64,000 nt of DNA, from positions 1 to 64,000 of the forward strand of contig CANNHN010000010.1 of the NCBI GenBank assembly GCA_947504725.1, in the 5' to 3' direction. The DNA is from Bacteroidota bacterium (lineage in GTDB: Bacteria; Bacteroidota; Bacteroidia; 2-12-FULL-35-15). The notes under the pieces were generated by a model. That model did not search any database. It saw nothing but the letters and a program-made list of their open reading frames with translations, and was not told the origin of the DNA. This document shows positions 35,922-43,673 of the stretch, one piece after another; the first letter of the stretch is position 1, and every line of letters starts with the position of its first letter. A program made the translations under genes and the position numbers.

Positions 35922-36563
35922 ATGGAATTTATTGACGAAAAAATTGAAAATTATGCCTTGGCTCACTCTCAAGCCGAGTCGGATGTGCTCAAGAAATTGA
36001 ATAGAGAAACGTATGCAAAAGTAATTGCGCCTCGAATGTTGTCGGGACATTTGCAAGGAAACCTGTTGAGTATGCTTAGTAAAATGATTTCTCCTCAACA
36101 AATATTAGAAATAGGCACGTATACAGGCTATTCGGGTATTTGTTTGGCGCAAGGGTTAAAAGAAAATGGGAAATTGCATACCATTGATATTAATGATGAG
36201 TTGGAAAAAATGGTGCGTTCATATATAGCTGAAGCTGGCTTAACTGACAAAATCGAATTGTATTTGGGAAATGCGTTGACAATTATTCCAACAATAAATG
36301 AAACATTTGACTTTGTTTTTATTGATGCCGATAAAAAAAATTATTCTGCATATTATGATTTAGTGTTTGACAAAGTAAGTAGTGGAGGATATATTATTGC
36401 CGATAATGTGCTTTGGAGTGGAAAAGTGTTGGGTGATGAAACGATCATGGATCCGGATACAAAAGCGATTCACGATTATAATAAAAAAATACATAACGAT
36501 TCAAGAGTGGAACATATGCTCTTGCCAGTTCGTGATGGATTAATGATTGCTCGAAAAAAGTGA
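35922..36563 (+). CDS. SAM-dependent O-methyltransferase (COMT-like, class I)
   Basis: The protein is 213 residues. The SAM motif I region is ILEIGTYTGYSGICLAQGL, followed by LHTIDIND (motif II acidic end), DFVFIDADKKNYSAYYD (metal-binding Asp) and GGYIIADNVLWSGKV. These are hallmarks of cation-dependent catechol O-methyltransferase-like enzymes (TrmR/YrrM group). The substrate may be a small catechol or a tRNA hydroxyuridine. The start could also be an ATG a few codons away, but MEFIDEKIENYA is typical. A dispersed repeat follows (36569-36592). Confidence 0.88.
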   Translation: MEFIDEKIENYALAHSQAESDVLKKLNRETYAKVIAPRMLSGHLQGNLLSMLSKMISPQQILEIGTYTGYSGICLAQGLKENGKLHTIDINDELEKMVRSYIAEAGLTDKIELYLGNALTIIPTINETFDFVFIDADKKNYSAYYDLVFDKVSSGGYIIADNVLWSGKVLGDETIMDPDTKAIHDYNKKIHNDSRVEHMLLPVRDGLMIARKK

Positions 36564-36568
36564 TCATC

Positions 36569-36592
36569 GCACTTCGACTCGCTCAGTGTGAC
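36569..36592. repeat. Dispersed repeat (CTTCGACTCGCTCAGTGTGAC)
   Basis: This is a single copy of the GTCACACTGAGC...GTCGAAG family between the methyltransferase and threonine aldolase genes. Confidence 0.7.
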
Positions 36593-36628
36593 GGTTTAGT
36601 TGCCACAACAAAATAAACGATTAATAAT

Positions 36629-37645
36629 ATGATAATAGATTTAAGAAGCGATACTGTTACAAAGCCAACAAAAGAAATGTTGGAGGCAATGTTTAATGCA
36701 GAAGTGGGTGATGATGTGTTTGCAGAAGAACCAACAGTAATTGCTTTAGAGCAAAAAGCAGCTAGGCTTTTTGGAAAAGAAGCGGCTTTGTTTTGTCCTT
36801 CAGGAACCATGACCAATCAGATTGCTATAAAAGTACATACCAATCCTGGGGATGAAGTGTTGTGCGATGCAACTGCGCATATTTATAATTATGAAGGCGG
36901 AGGAATAGCATTCAATTCAGGCGTTCAGGCAAAGTTGATCCAAGGTGAACGTGGACGAATTTCAGCTCAACAGGTTTTGGAAAGCATAAATCCAACTTTT
37001 GATTGGTTGACTAAAACGAGTTTAGTTTGTATTGAAAATACAGCAAATAGAGCTGGAGGAAGTTTTTATTCCTTAAAACAAATGCAAGAACTTTCTGAAG
37101 TAAGTAGAAAAAATGAATTGAATTATCATTTGGATGGTGCCAGAATTTTTAATGCGATTGTAGAAACAGGATATTCTGCTTTGGAAGTAGGCGCGTGTTT
37201 TGATTCTGTATCTATTTGTTTATCGAAAGGCCTTGGTGCCCCAGTTGGCTCATTGTTATTAGGCGAAACAGAATTTATTCGAAAAGCCCGTAGAGTTCGA
37301 AAAGTTTTTGGTGGCGGAATGCGACAAGCAGGTTATTTGGCTGCAGCGGGAATTTATGCGTTGGATAATAATATTAACCGATTGAGCGAAGACCATAAAC
37401 GCGCAAAACAATTAGCGAAAACAATGAGTGGTTTAAGTTATATTGACAATGTATTGCCAGTTGATACAAATATTATCATTTTTAATCTGAGTGAAAAAAT
37501 GAATCCTGATGCATTTTTGAAAAAATTAGCGGACAATGATATTAAAGCTGTAGGGTTTGGTAAACAAGCGATTCGCTTTGTTACGCATTTAGATTTTACA
37601 GATGACATGTTGGAGAAAACTGAGAAATTTTTAAAAGGAATTTAA
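36629..37645 (+). CDS. ltaE: Low-specificity L-threonine aldolase
   Basis: The protein is 338 residues. It starts with the diagnostic [15 protein letters not shown] and has the PLP-lysine Lys200 in [29 protein letters not shown] and [10 protein letters not shown] (PLP Asp) are also present. The enzyme cleaves threonine or allo-threonine to glycine and acetaldehyde. The (4Fe-4S) small protein begins one base after its stop region, suggesting co-translation. Confidence 0.93.
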   Translation: MIIDLRSDTVTKPTKEMLEAMFNAEVGDDVFAEEPTVIALEQKAARLFGKEAALFCPSGTMTNQIAIKVHTNPGDEVLCDATAHIYNYEGGGIAFNSGVQAKLIQGERGRISAQQVLESINPTFDWLTKTSLVCIENTANRAGGSFYSLKQMQELSEVSRKNELNYHLDGARIFNAIVETGYSALEVGACFDSVSICLSKGLGAPVGSLLLGETEFIRKARRVRKVFGGGMRQAGYLAAAGIYALDNNINRLSEDHKRAKQLAKTMSGLSYIDNVLPVDTNIIIFNLSEKMNPDAFLKKLADNDIKAVGFGKQAIRFVTHLDFTDDMLEKTEKFLKGI

Positions 37646-37646
37646 T

Positions 37647-37874
37647 ATGAACGATAAAGAAATCTCTATCAACTATAAAAATAACGACATCACCGTTGTT
37701 TGGAAACCGAAAGTCTGTATTCATTCTAAAAAATGCTGGAAAGAATTAGGTGATGTATTTAAACCGCAAGAAAAACCTTGGGTGAATATGGATGGCGCAA
37801 CTTCCGAACAAATCATGAAACAAGTGGATTGTTGCCCTTCAGGTGCCTTATCCTATCATAAAAACGAAAAGTAA
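37647..37874 (+). CDS. (4Fe-4S) mono-cluster small protein (YjdI-like)
   Basis: The protein is 75 residues. Four cysteines are placed as in divergent mono-cluster 4Fe-4S proteins (Fer4_19): VCIHSKKCWKEL and VDCCPSGALSY. It probably serves as a small electron carrier or sensor; the partner is unknown. It lies right after threonine aldolase and converges on the PaiB-like gene, with stop codons adjacent (37874/37875). Confidence 0.85.
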   Translation: MNDKEISINYKNNDITVVWKPKVCIHSKKCWKELGDVFKPQEKPWVNMDGATSEQIMKQVDCCPSGALSYHKNEK

Positions 37875-38483
37875 TTACAATTTCTTCTTCATCTCTTTAG
37901 AGATTTCATTTTGAGCAGAATCTTCTCTTTTGCCTAAGGAATCAACAATGTTCTGTTGTTCATTCTTTGTTTTGTTCTGACTCAATTTGAATTTCCCTTC
38001 CAGCTTAGTAACTTCAATTTCAAATCCTACAATGGCTTTTAGCATTCCATTCACATATTCTGGAGATAAATTTTTCCATTGCTCATAAAATCCTTTTTCA
38101 AAATGATGGATGGTTTTTTCCATCAAAGCAATGACTTCTGATGGTTCGGAAATAATTTTTGTTTTTCCCGTTGCGTGAACAGCAATGTAATTCCAAGTAG
38201 GAACATTTTGTTGTTTTTCGTAATGTGTTGGAGAAATGTAAGCATGTGGTACTTGGAAAATAACCAATACTTCATTTTGTGTAAAAGCTTCCCATTGCGG
38301 ATTGGCTTTTGCCATGTGACAAACTAAGAATAGTTTTTCTCCTCTTTTTTCAATTACAAAGGGCAGATGTGTGGCACAAATGTTGGAATCCTTGGTGCTG
38401 ATGAGAGTAGCGAAATTATACGCCTGCATAAACTCAATTAGTTTTTGCTCATCATTTTCTTTATAGTAGGGTGGTATGTACAT
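37875..38483 (-). CDS. PaiB-like FMN-binding negative transcriptional regulator family
   Basis: The protein is 202 residues. MYIPPYYKENDEQKLIEFMQAYNFATLIS is the characteristic N-terminus of the PaiB family (FMN-binding split barrel), and VPTWNYIAVHATGK is the conserved FMN site. B. subtilis PaiB is a negative regulator of sporulation and protease genes; in Bacteroidota the role is not known and a plain flavin-linked enzyme is possible. The C-terminus is a charged tail (EDSAQNEISKEMKKKL). Confidence 0.88.
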   Translation of the reverse strand: MYIPPYYKENDEQKLIEFMQAYNFATLISTKDSNICATHLPFVIEKRGEKLFLVCHMAKANPQWEAFTQNEVLVIFQVPHAYISPTHYEKQQNVPTWNYIAVHATGKTKIISEPSEVIALMEKTIHHFEKGFYEQWKNLSPEYVNGMLKAIVGFEIEVTKLEGKFKLSQNKTKNEQQNIVDSLGKREDSAQNEISKEMKKKL

Positions 38484-38526
38484 AGGATAAAATTAGTTAA
38501 ATTTACTCAATCAATAAATTAAAACT

Positions 38527-39003
38527 ATGCGTAAAATAATTCTGTTGTTACTTCTGATTTCGTCTGCAACGTTTGCGCAAGATTTGAAATTGATGAAAGC
38601 TACAAAGCAAACCACCAATGCTGGAGCATCTCCTACATCAACAATCAATTATACAATACGAGTAAAAAAATCAAAAAAATGTAAAGTGTCCATTGATTCG
38701 GTTGTGAATGTGTACACACAAAAGTCCTCTTTATTTAATGTTTATAAAACGGGAAAAGCAACAGTGCTTTCTCCAGCGCAGCAAATAGATGCGACAAATA
38801 TCAAAGAAAAAGGTTCGTACGACATTAATTTTTATTCAACAAAAAACAGAGGTAGTGGCAGACCAGGTGCTCCGCCAATGGAACTAATGGTGCCAATTGC
38901 TGATTTTACTCAAGGTGCAATTGTATATTATCGTGTTGGAAAAAAGAGTAAAAAAATAACGGTTGAATCTTTCGAAGAGCTACCAAAAATCAATGCTCCT
39001 TAG
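38527..39003 (+). CDS. Small secreted protein of unknown function
   Basis: The product is 158 residues with a signal peptide (residues 1-17, ISSATFAQ). The mature part is strand-rich (INYTIRVKKSKKCKVSIDSVVNVY, GAIVYYRVGKKSKKITV) with a short Gly/Pro loop (RGSGRPGAPPMEL). It has a single cysteine after the signal peptide. I do not recognise a family. Its position between two oppositely transcribed genes gives no functional hint. It is probably periplasmic or outer-membrane associated. Confidence 0.72.
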   Translation: MRKIILLLLLISSATFAQDLKLMKATKQTTNAGASPTSTINYTIRVKKSKKCKVSIDSVVNVYTQKSSLFNVYKTGKATVLSPAQQIDATNIKEKGSYDINFYSTKNRGSGRPGAPPMELMVPIADFTQGAIVYYRVGKKSKKITVESFEELPKINAP

Positions 39004-39030
39004 ATAATAATTTGATAGTACTTCTTAGCA

Positions 39031-39086
39031 ATTCGACTCCGCTCAGTGTGACAATCGAGGCGTCAGGCTGAGCGTAGTCGAAGACT
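39031..39086. repeat. Inverted pair of dispersed GTCGAA-type repeats
   Basis: The left copy at 39031-39052 (ATTCGACTCCGCTCAGTGTGACA) and the right copy at 39061-39086 (CGTCAGGCTGAGCGTAGTCG...) face each other and could pair into a hairpin between two convergent genes, possibly acting as a terminator. Confidence 0.72.
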
Positions 39087-39662
39087 TTATATCGTACACG
39101 TAAACACAAATGCCGGTGGAAGGTTCATGGGCGTGAAATTCAAATCTACATTTTTAAAAATAGCTTTAAAACGCTTGTATGCATTCAGTGAATATTGATA
39201 CTGAATAAATGCTCCATCGGCTTTTAAAGTTTTCAAAACTACTTCCATAATAGTATCAACAACCGAATCGGGGATCATAAAGAGAGGGAGTGAAGAAACC
39301 ACATAATCTACTTTTTCTACCTTGTATTGTTTTAGATAATCTTCAAGTTTTTCTGCAGAATCACTTATGACTTTTAATCTTGGATCGTTAATTTGATTAA
39401 GTGTATCACAAAATTCTTTGTTGATTTCGAAAGCTAAAAGGATAGAATCAGCAGGCATTTGTCTTAAAAGTTCATGTGTGATGATTCCTGTTCCTGGACC
39501 CAATTCTACAATGCATTTCACATTTTTGAATTGGATTGGATCAACCATCTTTTTTACCAAAAACTTAGAACTGGGAGTAACAGAGCCAACGTTTTTGCCT
39601 TGCTTTAAAAATGCAGAAAAAAATTCTTTTTTGCTCACAATGCAATTTTGTTTGTAGTGCAA
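39087..39662 (-). CDS. Class I SAM methyltransferase, phospholipid N-methyltransferase-like
   Basis: The protein is 191 residues. FLKQGKNVGSVTPSSKFLVKKM is the conserved N-terminal block of Rhodobacter-type phospholipid N-methyltransferases and KsgA-like relatives. Motif I is CIVELGPGTGIITHELL, motif II LLAFEINKEF and motif IV VDYVVSSLPLFMI. The likely substrate is phosphatidylethanolamine, but rRNA-type substrates are not excluded by sequence alone. The final residues PPAFVFTC close the fold. Confidence 0.82.
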   Translation of the reverse strand: MHYKQNCIVSKKEFFSAFLKQGKNVGSVTPSSKFLVKKMVDPIQFKNVKCIVELGPGTGIITHELLRQMPADSILLAFEINKEFCDTLNQINDPRLKVISDSAEKLEDYLKQYKVEKVDYVVSSLPLFMIPDSVVDTIMEVVLKTLKADGAFIQYQYSLNAYKRFKAIFKNVDLNFTPMNLPPAFVFTCTI

Positions 39663-39692
39663 ATTAAGGAATAAATAACTGGAATATGAAAT

Positions 39693-40181
39693 TTAAAATA
39701 GTTCGGTCTGTTTGCCAAAGATAACACCATGTTCGTGCTTGAGCAACCATTCTTTGCGCCACAATCCACCAGCATATCCTGTTAGTTTGCCCGAGCTTCC
39801 AATTACTCGATGGCAAGGGACCACTATTGCGATTGGATTTTTACCATTCGAATTTCCTACAGCTCTGGTTGCATTTTCATCTCCTAGCTTTAACGCAATG
39901 TCTAAATACGACCATGTTTTTCCAAACGGTATTTCAACCAACTCTTTCCAAACCTTTTTTTGAAATTCGGTTCCTTTGGGATTTAACTTTAATCCAAATT
40001 CTTTACGGATACCAGTAAAGTATTCATCCAATTGATAAGCCACCTCTTTTATGGATTCATGAATCTTTGCGGTAGGTTCAACTTCTTCATCCAAAAACAA
40101 CAAACTAACCAAGCCTTCTTCGTTCCCTTTTATTTCAAGAGTACCGATAGGAGAGGAGTAATATGCTGTGTGAAGTTCCAT
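39693..40181 (-). CDS. ogt: Methylated-DNA-[protein]-cysteine S-methyltransferase
   Basis: The protein is 162 residues. The active-site motif [10 protein letters not shown] is intact, with Cys123 as methyl acceptor. The helix-turn-helix [24 protein letters not shown] and Asn114-type hinge residues (NSNGKNP) are present. It repairs O6-methylguanine and O4-methylthymine. It is of Ogt type, without the AdaA domain. Confidence 0.93.
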   Translation of the reverse strand: MELHTAYYSSPIGTLEIKGNEEGLVSLLFLDEEVEPTAKIHESIKEVAYQLDEYFTGIRKEFGLKLNPKGTEFQKKVWKELVEIPFGKTWSYLDIALKLGDENATRAVGNSNGKNPIAIVVPCHRVIGSSGKLTGYAGGLWRKEWLLKHEHGVIFGKQTELF

Positions 40182-40202
40182 TGATATATAGTATAAATGT
40201 AT

Positions 40203-40235
40203 AAAAAAAACGCAGAGAATAAAAATCTCTGCGTT
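40203..40235 (-). terminator. Terminator of the beta-oxidation operon
   Basis: Read on the minus strand, AACGCAGAGA pairs with TCTCTGCG, and a run of eight T follows. It lies 36 bases after the acyl-CoA dehydrogenase stop. The further sequence CTCTGCGCC...CTGCGG (40236-40263) is a related GCAGAG-type repeat unit. Confidence 0.75.
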
Positions 40236-40270
40236 CTCTGCGCCTTCTCAGCGTCCACTGCGGTTAAATT

Positions 40271-42043
40271 TTAAAAACAATATTTATTTTCAGCAATTAA
40301 CTTAGCAGAAATGTTTCTTCGTGCTTCTGTTGTATTTAATGGTTCTGTCTTTGTAAAACGTTTTAAGCCCATTAACATTGCTTTTTGTTCATCACCTGTA
40401 GCAAATGAATTGATTGCTTCTTTTCCTGATTTGTGAATTCTGTCGGCTGCATCGTTGATATAAACACGCATGATGTCCAATTGCTCTTTGCATGCTGCTT
40501 CACCTTTTAAAGAAACAAGTTTCTCAACGCGTAGTTGTAATGATTCAGAAACATACGTTTCAATAATCATGTCAGCTAAGTTCATTAAAATTTCTTGTTC
40601 TTTTCCTAATTGCATCATCAGCTTTTGAACAGCAGCACCAGCCACCATCAATACTGATTTTTTAAATCCTGTTACATATTTTTTCTCGTTGGAGAATGTT
40701 GTTGTTTCACCTGCTGAAAAATCAGGAATACCCATCAATTCTGCTGCAACTGCTTGTGCTGGTCCCATCAAATCCAATTCACCTTTCATGGCACGTTTTA
40801 ACATCATGTCAACCGTTAGCATTCTGTTAATTTCATTCGTGCCTTCAAAAATTCTGTTGATGCGAGCATCACGGTAAGCTCTGTCCATCGGAGCTTCTGC
40901 GCTGTATCCCATTCCGCCATAAATTTGAACACCTTCGTCCACAACATAATCTAACACTTCTGATCCATGTACTTTTAAGATGGCTGCTTCTACAGCAAAT
41001 TGTTCAACTCCCTTAAGTTTTGCCTTTGCTTCATCCATTCCGCCTTCAATTAAAGATTTAGTTGCATCTTCAATATTCTGACTTGCTCTATAAATTGCTG
41101 ATTCGCTTGCATAAATTCTAATCGCTTGTTCTGCTAGTTTGTGACGAATGGCTCCGTATTTTGAAATTGATCTGCCAAATTGTTGGCGTTCATTTGCGTA
41201 TTTCACCGAAAGCGTACATGTCTCTTTGCTTCCACCAATTGCAGCACCAGCAAGTTTTACGCGACCTAAATTCAAAATGTTAACAGCTATTTTAAATCCA
41301 TTTTGTCTTTCTGATAGTAAATTTTCAACTGGAACCTTACAATCGTTAAAGAAAACTTGACGCGTTGAACTTCCTTTGATTCCCATTTTATGTTCTTCTG
41401 GATTTAAAGAAATTCCACCAAATGTTTTTTCTACAATAAATGCAGATAAATTTTCATCGTCATCAATTTTAGCGAATACAGTATAGATATCTGAGAAACC
41501 ACCATTGGTGATCCACATCTTTTGTCCGTTTAATATATAATGTTTTCCATCTGCAGAAAGTTTTGCATTTGTTTTTCCTGAATTGGCATCTGATCCAGCA
41601 CTTGGTTCTGTCAAGCAATAGCAAGATTTCCATTCACCACTAGCCAACTTTGGAATGTATTTTGCTTTTTGTTCTTTTGTTCCATAATATAAGATCGGAA
41701 GTGTACCAATTCCTGTGTGAGCAGAAATAGCAACTGCAAATGAATGTCCTGCACCTAATATTTCTGTTGCCAACATAGAAGTTGTAAAGTCTTTTCCGAA
41801 TCCACCATATTCTTCAGGAACAGAAATCCCTAAAAGTCCAAGTTCTCCTGCTTTGTTAAGCAAGTCAACCATTAAACCTTCTTCTTGCGCATCAATACGA
41901 TCTAATTTGTCCCAAACATTTTGAGCTAAAAAATCGTGACAAGTTTGAGCAATCATCAATTGTTCTTCGTTCCATTCTTCTGGAATAAAAACATCTTTTG
42001 CTTCTGTTTCTTTGATAAGGAATTCTCCACCTTTTAATGACAT
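40271..42043 (-). CDS. Acyl-CoA dehydrogenase (long-chain type)
   Basis: The protein is 590 residues, about 200 longer than short-chain dehydrogenases, with the extra C-terminal helical domain of VLCAD-like enzymes. The signatures CYCLTEPSAGSDANS and QIYGGMGYSAEAPMDRAYRDARI are present, and the catalytic Glu lies in RIFEGTNEINR. It catalyses the first, FAD-linked step of fatty acid beta-oxidation. It is the last gene of the MarR-HADH/ECH-thiolase-ACAD operon and lies 13 bases from the iteron-bounded element that separates it from the thiolase. Confidence 0.93.
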   Translation of the reverse strand: MSLKGGEFLIKETEAKDVFIPEEWNEEQLMIAQTCHDFLAQNVWDKLDRIDAQEEGLMVDLLNKAGELGLLGISVPEEYGGFGKDFTTSMLATEILGAGHSFAVAISAHTGIGTLPILYYGTKEQKAKYIPKLASGEWKSCYCLTEPSAGSDANSGKTNAKLSADGKHYILNGQKMWITNGGFSDIYTVFAKIDDDENLSAFIVEKTFGGISLNPEEHKMGIKGSSTRQVFFNDCKVPVENLLSERQNGFKIAVNILNLGRVKLAGAAIGGSKETCTLSVKYANERQQFGRSISKYGAIRHKLAEQAIRIYASESAIYRASQNIEDATKSLIEGGMDEAKAKLKGVEQFAVEAAILKVHGSEVLDYVVDEGVQIYGGMGYSAEAPMDRAYRDARINRIFEGTNEINRMLTVDMMLKRAMKGELDLMGPAQAVAAELMGIPDFSAGETTTFSNEKKYVTGFKKSVLMVAGAAVQKLMMQLGKEQEILMNLADMIIETYVSESLQLRVEKLVSLKGEAACKEQLDIMRVYINDAADRIHKSGKEAINSFATGDEQKAMLMGLKRFTKTEPLNTTEARRNISAKLIAENKYCF

Positions 42044-42056
42044 AGTTTTTTGAATT

Positions 42057-42492
42057 AGTATCAGGTATCAAGTATCAGGTATCAGGATGTTTGTAAAACG
42101 GACTTTTTCAATCCATTTATCATCCTCTGAACTTTACATACCCTTTCGGTTAGTAATTGTGTTTGTTCTTTAGTTATATAATTAAATTCACTCGATAATA
42201 ATAGTTGTGTTTCTAGCTCAAAAGCTGATCCTAGCGCAATATTCAAAAATTGATTAAAATCTTTATCAGTTCCTCTGCCAGCACCTTCTGCAATATTACT
42301 TGGTATTGAAATTGAACAACGATTTATTTGAGAGATTAATCCGTATTTTTCTTCATTCGGAAAACTTTTTGTAGTAGTATAAACTTCCTTTGTCAACGCC
42401 ATTGCTTCTTGCCAAACTTTTAGTTCTTTAAAATTATGCATAAATATTTTTTATTTTTTTGTCTTGATACCTGATACTTGCTACCTGATACT
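42057..42492. mobile_element. 436-bp element: four-helix-bundle gene between inverted heptamer-iteron ends
   Basis: The left end (42057-42084) is four 7-bp units, alternating AGTATCA and GGTATCA. The right end (42465-42492) is the inverted copy, with one changed base (GGTAGCA). The ends match at 27 of 28 positions. The only gene inside runs on the minus strand: its ATG is 21 bases inside the right end and its TGA stop lies in the last unit of the left end. No transposase or target duplication is visible. It sits exactly between the thiolase stop (42495) and the acyl-CoA dehydrogenase start (42043). A partial copy of the right end occurs at 59256-59280. Confidence 0.7.
42082..42441 (-). CDS. 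Four-helix-bundle protein (23S rRNA intervening-sequence protein family)
   Basis: The protein is 119 residues. FKELKVWQEAMALTKEVY, EEKYGLISQINRCSISIPSNIAEG and FLNIALGSAFELETQLLL are the conserved blocks of the IVS-encoded four-helix-bundle family (IPR012657/PF05635), first known from insertions in 23S rRNA genes and related to the Avd accessory proteins of diversity-generating retroelements. The function is unknown; the fold has a positively charged face suited to nucleic acids. The stop codon TGA is supplied by the left terminal repeat. The gene interrupts a beta-oxidation operon in the same orientation, so it is transcribed with it. Confidence 0.92.
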   Translation of the reverse strand: MHNFKELKVWQEAMALTKEVYTTTKSFPNEEKYGLISQINRCSISIPSNIAEGAGRGTDKDFNQFLNIALGSAFELETQLLLSSEFNYITKEQTQLLTERVCKVQRMINGLKKSVLQTS

Positions 42493-42494
42493 TT

Positions 42495-43670
42495 TTACAG
42501 CATTTCGAATATACCTGCAGCACCTTGACCGGTACCTACACACATACTTACAATTCCGTATTTTTTATTCTGACGTTTTAATTCTGAAAATAACTGAACC
42601 GATAATTTCGCTCCGGAACAACCCAATGGATGTCCAAGTGAAATTGCTCCGCCATTCACATTCACAATGTTTTGATTGATGTTTAATTCTCTGCAAACAG
42701 CTAATGATTGTGAAGCAAAAGCTTCGTTTAATTCAATTAAATCTATTTGACCTAAATTCATTCCTGCTAATTTCAAAGCTTTAGGAATAGCAGCAACTGG
42801 ACCGATTCCCATAATTCTAGGAGGAACACCTGCCGCAGCAAAACTCACCATTCTCGCAATTGGTTTTAAATTATTTTCTTTTAAAAATTTCTCGCTTACA
42901 ATCATTACGAATGCTGCTCCGTCACTTGTCTGGGACGAATTTCCTGCAGTTACACTTCCTTTTGCATCAAACACTGGTTTTAATTTTGCCAATGCTTCAA
43001 GTGTTGTATCGGCACGCGGACCTTCATCTGTATCAATAATAAAATCTCTAGTTTTCTTTTTTTCGTTTTCGTCAAGATATGTTTCAGAAATTTTAACAGG
43101 AACAATTTCGTTTTTGAATTTACCTTCTTTGATAGCTTTCATTGCTTTCATGTGAGAATTGAATGCAAATGCATCTTGGTCTTCGCGACTAATCTTATAT
43201 TCATTCGCAACTGCTTCTGCAGTTAATCCCATTCCCCAATAATGATCTGGATGAGCAAGTGCGACACCAGCATGTGGAACAATTCTCCATCCGCCCATCG
43301 GAATTAAACTCATGCTTTCTGCTCCACCAGCAACAATACAATCTGCCATACCCGCATGAATTTTTGCAGCTGCGATAGCAATTGTTTCTAAACCTGAAGC
43401 ACAATATCTGTTTACTGTTACTCCAGCAACTTTATCAGTATTGAATGCCATTAACGAAATTAATCTCGCCATGTTCAAACCTTGTTCTGCTTCGGGCATT
43501 GCGTTTCCAACAATCAAATCATCTACTTGATCGTGTGCAATGTTTGGAACACTTGCCATCAAATGCTTGATAACATCTGCTGCCAAATCATCTGGGCGAG
43601 TGAATCTAAATCCACCTCTGTTTGCTTTTCCTACTGCGGTTCTAAAACCAGCTACTATAAATGCGTTCAT
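42495..43670 (-). CDS. fadA: Acetyl-CoA C-acyltransferase (3-ketoacyl-CoA thiolase)
   Basis: The protein is 391 residues, standard thiolase II length. The acylated Cys90 is in NRYCASGLETIAIAA. The catalytic His is in SLGHPLGCSGAK and the second Cys in MCVGTGQGAAGIFE. It releases acetyl-CoA in the last step of beta-oxidation. It starts 4 bases after the HADH/ECH gene, so the two encode the trifunctional-type pair. The inverted terminal repeat of the four-helix element begins two bases after its stop. Confidence 0.94.
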   Translation of the reverse strand: MNAFIVAGFRTAVGKANRGGFRFTRPDDLAADVIKHLMASVPNIAHDQVDDLIVGNAMPEAEQGLNMARLISLMAFNTDKVAGVTVNRYCASGLETIAIAAAKIHAGMADCIVAGGAESMSLIPMGGWRIVPHAGVALAHPDHYWGMGLTAEAVANEYKISREDQDAFAFNSHMKAMKAIKEGKFKNEIVPVKISETYLDENEKKKTRDFIIDTDEGPRADTTLEALAKLKPVFDAKGSVTAGNSSQTSDGAAFVMIVSEKFLKENNLKPIARMVSFAAAGVPPRIMGIGPVAAIPKALKLAGMNLGQIDLIELNEAFASQSLAVCRELNINQNIVNVNGGAISLGHPLGCSGAKLSVQLFSELKRQNKKYGIVSMCVGTGQGAAGIFEML

Positions 43671-43673
43671 ATT

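Noticed and set aside
35670-36101. 143-residue minus-strand frame over the start of the O-methyltransferase gene
   Set aside because: It overlaps the well-supported methyltransferase for 180 bases, has no domain and is full of rare residue runs.
42047-42502. Target-site duplication around the four-helix-bundle element
   Set aside because: The flanks (GAATT on the left, TTTTA on the right) do not match, so no duplication can be claimed.
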